Of a stretch of DNA of 64,000 nucleotides, positions 53,758-62,738 are shown in pieces. The notes under the pieces were generated by a model that saw nothing but the letters and a program-made list of their open reading frames with translations, was not told where the DNA came from and did not search any database. Within the stretch, counting starts at the first letter, position 1, and each line of letters starts with the position of its first letter. The stretch lies in NCBI RefSeq assembly GCF_030362935.1, contig NZ_JAUCDY010000006.1:62001-126000 (forward strand). Direction: 5' to 3'. The stretch comes from Thiopseudomonas acetoxidans. GTDB taxonomy: Bacteria; Pseudomonadota; Gammaproteobacteria; Pseudomonadales; Pseudomonadaceae. The position numbers and the translations under genes are program-made.

Positions 53758-55047
53758 ATGGCAAAGATTGTTGACATCAAAGGACGTGAAGTTCTGGACT
53801 CGCGCGGCAACCCTACAGTGGAAGCCGATGTTATTTTGGATAATGGCATTATTGGCAGTGCTTGCGCGCCCTCGGGTGCCTCGACGGGCTCGCGCGAAGC
53901 GTTAGAGCTGCGCGATGGCGACAAGTCTCGCTACATGGGCAAAGGCGTACTTAAAGCCGTTGCCAACGTCAATGGTCCTATCCGTGAAGCATTGCTGGGT
54001 AAAGACGCTACCGATCAGCAAGGCTTAGACCGCATCATGATTGCACTGGACGGCACGAACAACAAAGCCACATTGGGGGCGAACGCTATTTTGGCGGTAT
54101 CACTGGCCGCTGCTAAAGCTGCTGCACAAGCCAAAGGTATGCCGTTGTATGCGCACATTGCTGAGCTTAATGGCACGCCGGGGCAGTACAGCATGCCGGT
54201 GCCGATGATGAACATCATTAACGGCGGTGAGCACGCGGATAACAACGTCGATATCCAAGAGTTTATGATTCAACCGGTGGGTGCGAAAACCTTCTCGCAA
54301 GCTTTGCGTATCGGTACAGAAGTCTTTCATCACTTGAAAGCGGTACTGCAGGCGCGTGGCTTAAGCACGGCCGTGGGTGACGAGGGTGGCTTTGCGCCCA
54401 ATCTTGAGTCTAACGAAGCAGCTTTAACCGTGATTGCTGAAGCGATTGCCAATGCCGGTTACAAGCTAGGCGAAGACATTACCTTAGCGTTGGACTGCGC
54501 GGCGACCGAGTTCTATAAAGACGGAGTGTACGATTTAGCGGGTGAAGGCAAGAAGTTTGATGCTCAAGGTTTTACTGATTACTTGGCTGGCTTAACCGAG
54601 CGCTTTCCAATTATTTCTATTGAAGATGGTATGGATGAGTCGGATTGGGACGGTTGGAAGCTGCTCACCGATAAAATCGGCGAGAAAATCCAGCTGGTTG
54701 GTGATGATCTCTTTGTCACCAACACCAGCATTTTCAAGCAGGGCATTGAATCGAAAACCGCTAACTCTATTCTGATTAAATTTAACCAGATTGGCACACT
54801 GACCGAGACGCTGGAAGCTATTCAAATGGCTAAGGCAGCAGGTTATACCGCAGTGATTTCCCATCGCAGCGGCGAAACTGAAGATGCCACCATTGCTGAC
54901 TTGGCCGTAGGCACAGCAGCGGGGCAGATTAAAACCGGTTCGCTCTGCCGTTCCGACCGCGTAGCCAAGTACAACCAACTGTTACGCATTGAGGAACAGT
55001 TGGCCGATAAGGCTGTCTATCGTGGACGTGCTGAGTTTCGCGGTTAA
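53758..55047 (+). CDS. eno: Enolase
   Basis: Enolase (429 aa) interconverts 2-phosphoglycerate and PEP, and in many proteobacteria is part of the RNA degradosome. The sequence is canonical: GREVLDSRGNPTVEADVIL, SGASTGSREALELRDGD, GDEGGFAPNLESNEAAL, EDGMDESDWDGWKLLT, VGDDLFVTNTSIF and SHRSGETEDATIADLAV. GGAG lies 9 nt before the ATG, and an intrinsic terminator follows. Confidence 0.98.
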   Translation: MAKIVDIKGREVLDSRGNPTVEADVILDNGIIGSACAPSGASTGSREALELRDGDKSRYMGKGVLKAVANVNGPIREALLGKDATDQQGLDRIMIALDGTNNKATLGANAILAVSLAAAKAAAQAKGMPLYAHIAELNGTPGQYSMPVPMMNIINGGEHADNNVDIQEFMIQPVGAKTFSQALRIGTEVFHHLKAVLQARGLSTAVGDEGGFAPNLESNEAALTVIAEAIANAGYKLGEDITLALDCAATEFYKDGVYDLAGEGKKFDAQGFTDYLAGLTERFPIISIEDGMDESDWDGWKLLTDKIGEKIQLVGDDLFVTNTSIFKQGIESKTANSILIKFNQIGTLTETLEAIQMAKAAGYTAVISHRSGETEDATIADLAVGTAAGQIKTGSLCRSDRVAKYNQLLRIEEQLADKAVYRGRAEFRG

Positions 55048-55070
55048 TACTACAACTAAGCACTAAACAT

Positions 55071-55096
55071 AAGGGCAGCATTGGGCTGCCCTTTTC
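55071..55096 (+). terminator. Intrinsic terminator after eno
   Basis: aagggcagc (55071-55079) pairs with gctgccctt (55085-55093), with a 5-nt loop, followed by T. It lies 24 nt after the eno stop, so ftsB is probably read through at a lower level. Confidence 0.82.
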
Positions 55097-55114
55097 CTTT
55101 GTAATGACTGAACG

Positions 55115-55396
55115 ATGAAAAGACCTTCACTTTGGCTTACCGCTATCTTGCTGATTATGCTGCTGACGCTGCAGTATAGGTATTGGTTTGGCGATGGTGG
55201 AGTAACGCACCGCATAGAATTAGAGCGGCAAATTCAAGTGCAGCGTAACGAGAATGAGCGCCTGCAAGCACGTAACCGCATGATGGAAGCCGAGGTAATG
55301 GAATTAAAGCAGGGTATGGAAACCGTTGAAGAGCGTGCGCGGCATGAGTTGGGTATGGTGAAGCAGGGTGAAACGCTTTACCTGTTGCTGGAGTAG
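55115..55396 (+). CDS. ftsB: FtsB, cell-division protein of the FtsQBL complex
   Basis: A 93-aa bitopic protein: short cytoplasmic tail, a membrane helix (residues about 4-22, LWLTAILLIMLLTLQYRYWF) and a periplasmic coiled coil (about 28-70, RIELERQIQVQRNENERLQARNR), then ELGMVKQGETLYLLLE. Typical of FtsB between eno and ispD. Confidence 0.93.
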   Translation: MKRPSLWLTAILLIMLLTLQYRYWFGDGGVTHRIELERQIQVQRNENERLQARNRMMEAEVMELKQGMETVEERARHELGMVKQGETLYLLLE

Positions 55397-55399
55397 TCT

Positions 55400-56116
55400 G
55401 TGAAGTTTTGGCTTGTAATTCCTGCGGCTGGCATTGGTAGTCGGATGGCTAGCGATAGACCTAAGCAATACCTGCAGGTGGCAGGGAAAACGATTTTAGA
55501 ACATACCCTAGATATTTTTTTGCCGCATCCACAATTACAGGGTGCAGCAGTAGCTGTGGCAGAGCATGACTCATATTGGCCGGATTTACCGTTGGTTCAG
55601 CACCCATTGGTTCGGCAGGTTGTCGGCGGGCAGGAACGTGCTGACTCAGTGCTGAATGCCTTGCGTGTGCTGCCAAACTTAGGTGCGCAGCCGTGCGATT
55701 GGGTGTTGGTGCATGATGCGGCTAGACCTATGTTGCAGCGCACGGATTTAGACAGGCTTCTATCCACTTTAAAGTATGATGCTGTCGGCGGGCTATTGGC
55801 CTATCCAGCGCGCGATACTTTAAAGTTGGCTGATGCACAGCAGCGCAGCCAGCAAACCTTGCAGCGTGAACACATCTGGCACGCGTTAACTCCACAAATG
55901 TTTCCTCTGCAGTTGCTTAGCGATGCGCTTGAACAAGCTTTAGCGGCAGGCGTAGCAATTACCGATGAGGCGTCAGCAGTAGAGTGGGCTGGCTTTAAAC
56001 CTAGGCTGGTAGTTGGGCGCAGTGATAATCTTAAAATCACTTACCCGGAAGACTTGCAGCTGTTAGCAGCAGTTCACGAACCCACTGGGTTGGTTGACGG
56101 TGTGATTGATGTCTGA
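55400..56116 (+). CDS. ispD: IspD, MEP cytidylyltransferase
   Basis: IspD (238 aa) forms CDP-methylerythritol in isoprenoid synthesis. The N-terminus VIPAAGIGSRMASDRPKQYL, VVGGQERADSVLNAL, VLVHDAARPML and ITDEASAVEWAGFKPRLVVGRSDNLKITYPEDL are diagnostic. The start is GTG at 55400, 3 nt after ftsB. ispF does not follow; an ABC transporter gene overlaps its end by 8 nt. Confidence 0.96.
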   Translation: MKFWLVIPAAGIGSRMASDRPKQYLQVAGKTILEHTLDIFLPHPQLQGAAVAVAEHDSYWPDLPLVQHPLVRQVVGGQERADSVLNALRVLPNLGAQPCDWVLVHDAARPMLQRTDLDRLLSTLKYDAVGGLLAYPARDTLKLADAQQRSQQTLQREHIWHALTPQMFPLQLLSDALEQALAAGVAITDEASAVEWAGFKPRLVVGRSDNLKITYPEDLQLLAAVHEPTGLVDGVIDV

Positions 56117-57905
56117 TGTAAAGCAAAAGCAAAGTTTAAGCTGGCGTTATATTCGTCAGCTTGCTTGGCAGAATAAACAAAAAATACTCTTTGCTAATGT
56201 TTTAGCGTTATTCGCGACGCTAACCAGTGTGCCCATACCTTTGTTGTTACCGTTATTGGTCGATGAAGTATTGCTAAAGCAGCCCGGCAAAGCGGTGGCC
56301 TTTATGCAGAACTTGTTGCCAGAGAGCTGGGTGCAGCCCGTTGGTTTTATCGGGTTTTTACTCTTGGTAACTCTGGTACTGCGACTGAGCTCGCTGGCTT
56401 TTAATGTGCTACAAAGTCGGCTTTTTACTGAGCTATCGAAGGACATTATTTATAAACTCAGGCTGCTGCTGCTGGGTCGCTTGCAACGTATTTCTTTGTC
56501 AGAGTATGAAAGCCTTGGCAGCGGCTCGGTAGCTACAAACCTGGTAACAGATTTGGATACGCTGGATGCCTTTATCGGGGAGACACTGAGCCGCTTTATC
56601 GTAGCTTTACTTACGCTCACGGGCACAGCCACTATATTGCTGTGGATGCATTGGCAGTTGGCGCTATTTATTTTGCTGCTTAATCCAGTTGTGGTTTTGG
56701 CTACAGTTAAGCTCGGTAAGAAAATCAAGCACCTTAAAAAACAAGAAAACGATAACACAGCGCACTTTACCCAAGCCTTAACTGAAACCCTTGATGCCAT
56801 TCATGAGGTGCGTGCGGGGAGTCATCAGCACTATTTCTTTTCTCGTTTACGTCTACGTGCTAAGAATGCTCGCGACTCGGCTATCGCCAGTAAGTGGAAA
56901 ACCGAAACAGCGATGCGTTCAAGTGGCTTGATGTTTCAGTTTGGTATCGACGTGTTTCGCTCCGTGGCGATGCTAACCGTGTTGTTTTCTGATTTATCGA
57001 TTGGTCAGATGCTTGCTGTGTTTAGTTACCTGTGGTTTATGATTGGTCCTGTTGAACAGCTACTGAATTTACAATATGCGCTCTATGGCGCTAATGGTGC
57101 GATGCAGCGGATTAATCAGTTGTTAGCGCGGCAAGATGAAGCGCAATATCCCACCCAGATTAACCCATTCACGCATAAGAAAACCGTAGCCGTAGAAGTG
57201 CAGGATCTGCATTTTTCCTACCGACAGGAGCCAATTCTTAATGGCCTGAGCTTCTCAGTAGCACCGGGTGAGAAAGTCGCCATTGTAGGTGTGAGTGGGG
57301 GTGGAAAAAGTACCTTAGTGCAACTGTTGTTGGGTCTTTATCGCCCCAGTCGAGGTACGATTTTTTATGATAACGTGCCCATTGAGCAGGTTGGTATACA
57401 GACTGTGCGCGAGCATGTGGCAGTGGTACTACAGAATCCAGCGTTGTTTAACGATAGTGTGCGAGAAAACGTGCTGCTAGGTCGTACGGGTGATGATGAG
57501 GCCTGTTGGCAGGCGCTAGCAGTGGCGCAGCTGGATGAGTTTGTCAGGCAACTGCCAAACGGTTTAGACACCATTATTGGTCGTGCAGGTGTGCGTCTGT
57601 CGGGCGGACAGAAACAGCGTTTAGCTATCGCGCGTATGGTGTTAGCTGATCCCTGTGTGGTGATTCTGGATGAGGCTACTTCCGCTCTGGATAGCCAGAC
57701 CGAGCAGGGCGTGCATCAGGCATTACAAAGCTTTTTGGCTGGGCGTACGACGCTTATAATTGCGCACCGTTTAAGTGCTGTACGACAGGCCGATAGGATA
57801 TTAGTGCTTTCTGAGGGGCGCGTTGTTGAGCAGGGCGATCACCAAGCTTTGTTGGCGCAAGGGGGCGTTTATGCTGAACTCTACGGCCGTCTACAAGCTA
57901 AATAA
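56109..57905 (+). CDS. ABC exporter, fused permease and ATPase (type I half-transporter)
   Basis: A 598-aa half-transporter from the ATG at 56109; a TTG one codon earlier is less likely. Six membrane helices (about 25-320) precede an ATPase with Walker A GVSGGGKST, signature LSGGQKQRLA and Walker B CVVILDEATSALD, followed by IIAHRLSAV. It resembles MsbA-like and multidrug exporters; the substrate is not evident. The 5' end overlaps ispD, so it may be co-transcribed; a tRNA promoter follows its stop. Confidence 0.88.
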   Translation: MSDVKQKQSLSWRYIRQLAWQNKQKILFANVLALFATLTSVPIPLLLPLLVDEVLLKQPGKAVAFMQNLLPESWVQPVGFIGFLLLVTLVLRLSSLAFNVLQSRLFTELSKDIIYKLRLLLLGRLQRISLSEYESLGSGSVATNLVTDLDTLDAFIGETLSRFIVALLTLTGTATILLWMHWQLALFILLLNPVVVLATVKLGKKIKHLKKQENDNTAHFTQALTETLDAIHEVRAGSHQHYFFSRLRLRAKNARDSAIASKWKTETAMRSSGLMFQFGIDVFRSVAMLTVLFSDLSIGQMLAVFSYLWFMIGPVEQLLNLQYALYGANGAMQRINQLLARQDEAQYPTQINPFTHKKTVAVEVQDLHFSYRQEPILNGLSFSVAPGEKVAIVGVSGGGKSTLVQLLLGLYRPSRGTIFYDNVPIEQVGIQTVREHVAVVLQNPALFNDSVRENVLLGRTGDDEACWQALAVAQLDEFVRQLPNGLDTIIGRAGVRLSGGQKQRLAIARMVLADPCVVILDEATSALDSQTEQGVHQALQSFLAGRTTLIIAHRLSAVRQADRILVLSEGRVVEQGDHQALLAQGGVYAELYGRLQAK

Positions 57906-57925
57906 TCTTTATTGTTAAGAAAGGT

Positions 57926-57954
57926 TTGACAATAAAGTCGGACTTGCTTATCAT
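57926..57954 (+). promoter_or_regulatory. Sigma-70 promoter of the tRNA-Ala/tRNA-Glu unit
   Basis: A perfect -35 TTGACA (57926-57931), a 17-nt spacer and a -10 TATCAT (57949-57954) are followed by a G+C-rich gcgcccc discriminator, the form expected for a growth-rate and stringently controlled tRNA promoter. The first tRNA starts 20 nt later. Confidence 0.85.
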
Positions 57955-57973
57955 GCGCCCCGTCCAATGAGTT

Positions 57974-58049
<76 letters not shown>

Positions 58050-58098
58050 ATTCAAACTAGCCTATTGATGTGTTTAGTCAGTAGGAGTCAAGGGTTAC

Positions 58099-58174
58099 GT
58101 CCCCTTCGTCTAGTGGCCTAGGACACCGCCCTTTCACGGCGGTAACAGGGGTTCGAGTCCCCTAGGGGACGCCA
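58099..58174 (+). tRNA. tRNA-Glu (anticodon TTC)
   Basis: A 76-nt cloverleaf with encoded CCA: acceptor gtcccct/aggggac, anticodon arm ccgcc-ctTTCac-ggcgg, T arm with GGTTCGAGTCC. It lies 49 nt after tRNA-Ala, most likely in the same transcript. Confidence 0.97.
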
Positions 58175-58204
58175 CTATTCTTTTAGCATTAAAAGAAAGT
58201 AAAT

Positions 58205-58241
58205 AAAAAGCCTGCGCTTTACTAAAAGCGCAGGCTTTTTT
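58205..58241. terminator. Bidirectional terminator between tRNA-Glu and flgZ
   Basis: aaaaagcctgcgcttt (58205-58220) pairs with aaagcgcaggcttttt (58225-58240), with a short loop. Runs of A on one side and T on the other give a U tract in both directions, ending the tRNA unit on the forward strand and the flagellar operon on the reverse strand. Confidence 0.9.
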
Positions 58242-58259
58242 GTTTCTGTCTTTTCAGGT

Positions 58260-59006
58260 TTAAAACAACTCGCCGCCTTCATCGCGACGCGCTTCACGCT
58301 GTAGCTGGTATACATAGCGTTCAATGTTGCGCTGAGTAACGCCATCAACCTGATGAAAGCGCAGGCCAACTTTGGTAATGTCCTTCTCTTCTATTACTTG
58401 TACATGGCGTGCTTCAACGCTGAGAGTCAATGAGCCATGCGGCATAATTAGGCTAGAGCTCTCGTAAAGCTGGCCGGCTTTCAAGTGGGTGTTGGCAGAG
58501 TCTATATGCACCTTACAGCCTGTAGCGGAGATATCCAGTAAGCGCCCGCTAACTGGGGTAGCCAAGGCGTTGCCAGCGAGGGTAATGCTGGCGGGCTGGT
58601 CAGGGATTACATTGGCGCGAAATGTTCCTCGGCGCTGATGGTGGCGCATTTCTTCGGGAAACTTAAACCATAAGCATGGATGGCCGTTGATGGTGGCGGC
58701 TATGCCTGTTTGGTGATGCGACCAGTTGATACGCACGCCATCTATATGAGCTTCAACATGAAACTCCTCGCCGTTTTGCAGGAAGCGTAGCGCGGTGTTC
58801 GGCACAAATTCATCAAGCGCTAATGAAGCGTTTTCGCGGTCAACAGCAACGATATAGCTAAGATAGCGTTGTTCACGACCAGGGAACCGGATTTTTAAAG
58901 GCAGGTTGTTATTCAGGAGGGTGCGTAAGTTACCGTTAATTTCTGCTGGAGTTGTTAATATTTTAGGTGGTTGCGGGCCGCTACCTTCATCAAACAATGT
59001 AGACAC
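58260..59006 (-). CDS. flgZ: FlgZ/YcgR, c-di-GMP-binding flagellar brake
   Basis: A 248-aa protein with an N-terminal YcgR domain (residues about 15-115) and a PilZ domain (about 120-235). The c-di-GMP motif is intact: RRGTFR and DISATGCKV. YcgR-type proteins slow or bias the motor when c-di-GMP is high. The start is GTG at 59006 with AGGG upstream. It ends the flgM-flgN-flgZ operon, which is the Pseudomonas arrangement. Confidence 0.92.
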   Translation of the reverse strand: MSTLFDEGSGPQPPKILTTPAEINGNLRTLLNNNLPLKIRFPGREQRYLSYIVAVDRENASLALDEFVPNTALRFLQNGEEFHVEAHIDGVRINWSHHQTGIAATINGHPCLWFKFPEEMRHHQRRGTFRANVIPDQPASITLAGNALATPVSGRLLDISATGCKVHIDSANTHLKAGQLYESSSLIMPHGSLTLSVEARHVQVIEEKDITKVGLRFHQVDGVTQRNIERYVYQLQREARRDEGGELF

Positions 59007-59047
59007 GAACTAATAACCCTAATGGTGTATAAAAAATAACCGTCTAA

Positions 59048-59515
59048 CTAGGCGCTGGTAAAAGTGCGCCGAGTATTTTTGTAGGCGGTGCTGCCGGATT
59101 TGTCATACAGCGAAGGCTCGTTGCTACCGCGAATAATGTTAAGCGCCGAGCCAACACTGATTTGGTTGGCACGTATTAACCGGCCGTTGCGCAAATTGGC
59201 CGTTTGACACTGTTCGATCAGGTCATTGAGCGTGTTGTGTTGCTGTAACAGTTTAGCAGAGTGTGGGGAGTTTTGAGCAAATTGTTGGAAACCGTTCATG
59301 TCTGCTGTCAGACCATTACGTTGTAACAGGTTGCTGCGCTCTTTGGCGTTTTGGTTGAGGCTTACCAGTAACGGCTGTTTACTATCAAGCAGTGCTTGCA
59401 GCTGTTCGAGTTTGCGTTCGTTTAGCGCAGAAAACTCCTGCTCCAGAATCGCGAGGAGTTCTGTGCAGGAGTGTATATCAGTGTTTAGCAGTTCTAATAT
59501 TCTAGTGTCTGGCAT
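59048..59515 (-). CDS. flgN: FlgN, chaperone for hook-filament junction proteins
   Basis: A 155-aa helical protein with long coiled-coil segments (LLAILEQEFSALNERKLEQLQALLDSKQPLL, about residues 20-52) and the C-terminal part QTANLRNGRLIRANQISVGSALNII, which matches FlgN. It escorts FlgK and FlgL to the export gate. It sits 13 nt after flgM. Confidence 0.88.
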   Translation of the reverse strand: MPDTRILELLNTDIHSCTELLAILEQEFSALNERKLEQLQALLDSKQPLLVSLNQNAKERSNLLQRNGLTADMNGFQQFAQNSPHSAKLLQQHNTLNDLIEQCQTANLRNGRLIRANQISVGSALNIIRGSNEPSLYDKSGSTAYKNTRRTFTSA

Positions 59516-59528
59516 GGCTTATAAAAAG

Positions 59529-59852
59529 TTATAGTAGTGCTTCGAAAGCAAGAATTTTATTGGCTGTAGCGGCACTATCGACTTTATAGCTGCCATCGTC
59601 AATAGTCTGCTTAAGCGCTTGCACTTTGTCGTGATTTATATCAGGCACGTGCTTGAGTTTGTCGTTGATGGATTGTAACTCAAGCGCGCTTTGGCTTAGT
59701 TTTACAGACTCGCCAAGATTTTTAGCTGGCGCTGAGGAGTCCGCCTGAGCTGCGTTGGGTGCTGAGTTGTCGCTCAAGCCCGCTTTAGCGGGCGGAGCGT
59801 TGTTCTTAGTAAGATTTTGCGTGCTGTTTGCACGATTAAATTCGATAGCCAT
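59529..59852 (-). CDS. flgM: FlgM, anti-sigma-28 factor
   Basis: A 107-aa protein with a disordered N-terminal half and a C-terminal sigma-binding part (VKLSQSALELQSINDKLKHV, then VQALKQTIDDGSYKVDS). FlgM holds FliA inactive until it is exported through the completed hook-basal body. It is preceded by a FliA-type promoter, forming the usual feedback loop. Confidence 0.92.
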   Translation of the reverse strand: MAIEFNRANSTQNLTKNNAPPAKAGLSDNSAPNAAQADSSAPAKNLGESVKLSQSALELQSINDKLKHVPDINHDKVQALKQTIDDGSYKVDSAATANKILAFEALL

Positions 59853-59892
59853 GATAAACCTCTAACTGCTGAGTATTAGAACACTAGTTTAA

Positions 59893-59919
59893 CTATCGGC
59901 GGCATCAGAATAAACTTTA
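59893..59919 (-). promoter_or_regulatory. Sigma-28 (FliA) promoter of flgM
   Basis: Read on the reverse strand, TAAAGTTT (59919-59912), 11 nt, then GCCGATAG (59900-59893) matches the FliA consensus TAAAGTTT-N11-GCCGATAA at all but the last base. It lies about 40 nt before the flgM start. Confidence 0.9.
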
Positions 59920-59931
59920 GAGCAATGCATG

Positions 59932-59948
59932 AAAAAGGCTTTTCAGCC
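59932..59948 (-). terminator. Short terminator after flgA
   Basis: On the reverse strand, GGCT-GAAA-AGCC followed by TTTTT lies about 70 nt after the flgA stop and upstream of the FliA promoter. The stem has only 4 bp with a stable GNRA loop, so termination may be partial and let some flgA transcription reach flgM. Confidence 0.5.
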
Positions 59949-60018
59949 GTAAGCGATGGTGTCGAGACTATGATTGATTTTGGTTTACAGGTGCAGAGTA
60001 TAGCGGTTTTAATGCAGA

Positions 60019-60774
60019 TTACATAGCGACTTCTACTTGGCCGGGAGCGACCACCCGTGCATGAATGACGCGTTGTGAGCGGGTGTTGAGTACCCGTATT
60101 TGTTCGCCTATAGCGCCATCAGACAGGGCTTCGCCTGGCATGCGCACGCGTACTCTGCCACTCATTGCGGAAATAATAACCTGGTCACCACGTTTTACGG
60201 CTGCAGGCTGACGTAGCTGGTTGGGTGAAATGACTTGATCATGCTGTAGAGCACGGGTGGTTAAACTGCCAATAACGCTATCCAGGCTGAGTAAATAACC
60301 TTGCTTAAGATTGCCGACATCACGCTCAGCCAAGGAGATGTCATTGGTCTGAATAATGCTGTTACGTTTTATGGGGCGGGTCGCTACCACCACGTCACGG
60401 TACAGGTTGACTTGTGCCGGTACAAAAATTGACCAGGGTGCGCTGCCCTCGCAACGAATGCGTAGGGTAACTCTACCGACCGGTTGCTGCGGGTTTTCTA
60501 ATGAAGCACTGAGTGGTTGATCGCAGGCGGCCATCCGTAGACGATTGTCTAAACGGCCAATGCTTACCTCGTAACGTGCTTTTATATCGCTATTGCTTAA
60601 ATAATTTTTGGTTTCTTGTTCAAGAAAGGATTGGGCGGTGTCGATAATCTGATCAATGCTCGTGCCGGCCGCAGCAAAATTGGTTAAAAATAGGCTAAAG
60701 CAGAACAAAAAAAACTTGCTTGGCAGGTTTCGTTCGGCCATTGTGTGTCGGGATAATGTCATTTGGATGTTCAT
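60019..60774 (-). CDS. flgA: FlgA, periplasmic chaperone for the flagellar P ring
   Basis: A 251-aa protein with an N-terminal signal region (FFLFCFSLFLTNFAAA, about residues 22-37), and a SAF-type C-terminal domain with PIKRNSIIQTNDISLAERD, RALQHDQVISPNQLRQPAAV and VRVRMPGEALSDGAIGEQIRVLN. The start is uncertain among three Met codons (60774, 60762, 60741); none has a clear RBS. It is divergent from cheV. Confidence 0.93.
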   Translation of the reverse strand: MNIQMTLSRHTMAERNLPSKFFLFCFSLFLTNFAAAGTSIDQIIDTAQSFLEQETKNYLSNSDIKARYEVSIGRLDNRLRMAACDQPLSASLENPQQPVGRVTLRIRCEGSAPWSIFVPAQVNLYRDVVVATRPIKRNSIIQTNDISLAERDVGNLKQGYLLSLDSVIGSLTTRALQHDQVISPNQLRQPAAVKRGDQVIISAMSGRVRVRMPGEALSDGAIGEQIRVLNTRSQRVIHARVVAPGQVEVAM

Positions 60775-60850
60775 AAGAATTATTAAAGCAAAAAACAGAC
60801 CGGCTGGCGAGAAAGAAACCGGGGTCTGAGCTGTTATTTTGGAGTTTGCA

Positions 60851-61777
60851 ATGGCTGGTGTTTTAGACTCAGTAAACCAAAGAACCCAATTGGTGGGACA
60901 AAACAGATTAGAGTTGTTGCTGTTCAGGCTATCAGGTTCTCAGCTGTATGGTGTGAATGTGTTTAAAGTGCGCGAGGTTTTGCAATGTCCTAGCTTAACC
61001 ATTATACCGCATTCAAATCCTATGGTGCGTGGCGTGGCTACGGTTCGTGGCAACACGGTTCCAGTGATTGATTTAGCCTTGGCAACAGGTAAGCATGAGA
61101 AAACAAAGCTGGAAGACAGTTTTGTCATCGTCACTGAATACAACACGAAAACGCAGGGCTTTTTGGTCTGTGCGGTTGAGCGCATTGTTAACCTAAACTG
61201 GGAGGAAATTCTTCCGCCACCTGCAGGTACTGGTCGTGAGCATTATTTAACTGCAGTGACTCATGTTGAGGGTGAGTTGGTTGAAATTCTTGATGTCGAG
61301 AAGATTTTGGCCGAGGTTGTGCCGGGCAAAGAGGATATTTCAGAGGGCGTGCTTAATGATGATATTCGTAGTCAAGCAGCGAGTAAAAAAATCCTCATCG
61401 TTGATGACTCCCTAGTAGCGCGCAAACAGCTGATGCGCGTGCTGCAAGATGTAGGAGTGCAAATCATTGCGTTAAGTGATGGGCGTGCTGCTTTGAATTA
61501 CTTAACTGATATGATGGAAGAGGGGCTTAATCCAGCACAAGAGTTGCTGATGTTGATCTCGGATATTGAGATGCCAGTTATGGATGGTTATACCTTAACC
61601 TCCGAAATTCGTAACAATCCCAGGCTGAAAGATTTATATGTGTTACTGCATACTTCGCTTTCTGGTGTGTTTAATCAGGCGATGGTGGAGAAAGTAGGAG
61701 CAGATGATTTTTTGCCAAAGTTTAAGCCGGACGGATTGGCTGATAGCGTTATAAAGCGTCTTAAACAAAAAGGTTAG
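60851..61777 (+). CDS. cheV: CheV, chemotaxis coupling protein with receiver domain
   Basis: A 308-aa fusion of a CheW domain (residues about 15-160) and a response-regulator receiver (about 175-300, ILIVDDSLVARKQLMRVL, with the phosphoacceptor Asp in SDIEMPVMDGYTL). The ATG at 60851 has GGAG 6 nt before it and gives the usual MAGVLDSVNQRTQLVGQNRL. A weak FliA-like sequence, TAAAGCAA-N11-GCTGGCGA (60784-60810), lies upstream; the last half is poor. cheR follows in the same direction. Confidence 0.95.
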   Translation: MAGVLDSVNQRTQLVGQNRLELLLFRLSGSQLYGVNVFKVREVLQCPSLTIIPHSNPMVRGVATVRGNTVPVIDLALATGKHEKTKLEDSFVIVTEYNTKTQGFLVCAVERIVNLNWEEILPPPAGTGREHYLTAVTHVEGELVEILDVEKILAEVVPGKEDISEGVLNDDIRSQAASKKILIVDDSLVARKQLMRVLQDVGVQIIALSDGRAALNYLTDMMEEGLNPAQELLMLISDIEMPVMDGYTLTSEIRNNPRLKDLYVLLHTSLSGVFNQAMVEKVGADDFLPKFKPDGLADSVIKRLKQKG

Positions 61778-61903
61778 GGTTTTTGGGTGCTTGGTTTGTT
61801 GCCGGGCTGTTCTTAAATAAGCGCAGACACCTTATATTCGAGCACCTAGAGTAATACTGGGCTATAATTGAACAATTGATTTTGATAGTAAGGCGTTATT
61901 ATA

Positions 61904-62734
61904 GTGTCACTCACACTCTCAGACTTTCATCTATTTCGGGACTACTTGGAAAAGCAGTCCGGGATTTTGCTCGGTGACAATAAGCAGTATTTGGTCAGTA
62001 GTCGTCTGAAAAAAATACTCGAACAAGAGCGCATTCAATCGTTAAGTGAGCTTGTACGCCGCATGCAGGCCAACCCACGTGGAGCGCTGCATACTCAGGT
62101 AATTGATGCCATGACGACCAACGAAACACTTTGGTTTCGTGATACCTACCCCTATGAAGTAATGAAAAACAGGGTTTTACCTGAACTGGTTGCAAAGTAT
62201 CCTAATCAACGCTTAAGAATTTGGTCAGCGGCTTGCTCTTCGGGTCAAGAACCTTACTCCTTGGCTATGATTTTAGATGAATATGAGCGCACGGCTTTTG
62301 GTCAGTTGCGTGCCGGTGTGCAAATTATAGCCACTGAGCTGTCCAGCACTATGCTGGAGGCGAGCAAGCAGGGCGAATACGATGCCTTAGCTATTGCGCG
62401 CGGGTTGTCACCTGAAAGGCTGCAGCGTTATTTTGATAAGGTGGGCACAGGTGGCCGTTGGAAAATAAAAGATTTCATTAAACAGAAAGTCGAGTTTCGG
62501 CAAATTAACCTGTTAGAAAGCTATTCCGCGCTGGGTAAGTTTGATGTGGTTTTTTGTCGTAACGTATTAATTTATTTTTCTGCAGAAGTCAAAAAGGATA
62601 TCTTGCGTCGTATTCATGCAACATTAAAGCCTGGCGGCTATTTGTTTTTAGGTGCCTCAGAAGCTTTAAACGGTTTGCCCGAGTTGTATACGATGGTGCA
62701 GTGTAATCCGGGAATTATTTATCAAGCCAAATAG
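61904..62734 (+). CDS. cheR: CheR, MCP glutamate methyltransferase
   Basis: CheR (276 aa) methylates chemoreceptor glutamates with SAM. It has the N-terminal four-helix part (LSDFHLFRDYLEKQSGILLG), MTTNETLWFRDTYPYE, the SAM motif IWSAACSSGQEPYSLAMIL, and FDVVFCRNVLIYFSAEVKKDIL. The start is GTG at 61904 with AAGG about 10 nt upstream. The MITE-like element follows within 5 nt of the stop. Confidence 0.96.
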   Translation: MSLTLSDFHLFRDYLEKQSGILLGDNKQYLVSSRLKKILEQERIQSLSELVRRMQANPRGALHTQVIDAMTTNETLWFRDTYPYEVMKNRVLPELVAKYPNQRLRIWSAACSSGQEPYSLAMILDEYERTAFGQLRAGVQIIATELSSTMLEASKQGEYDALAIARGLSPERLQRYFDKVGTGGRWKIKDFIKQKVEFRQINLLESYSALGKFDVVFCRNVLIYFSAEVKKDILRRIHATLKPGGYLFLGASEALNGLPELYTMVQCNPGIIYQAK

Positions 62735-62738
62735 TTAG

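Noticed and set aside
60784..60810. FliA-like site TAAAGCAA-N11-GCTGGCGA upstream of cheV
   Set aside because: Spacing is right but the second half matches the consensus poorly, so I did not list it as a separate promoter.
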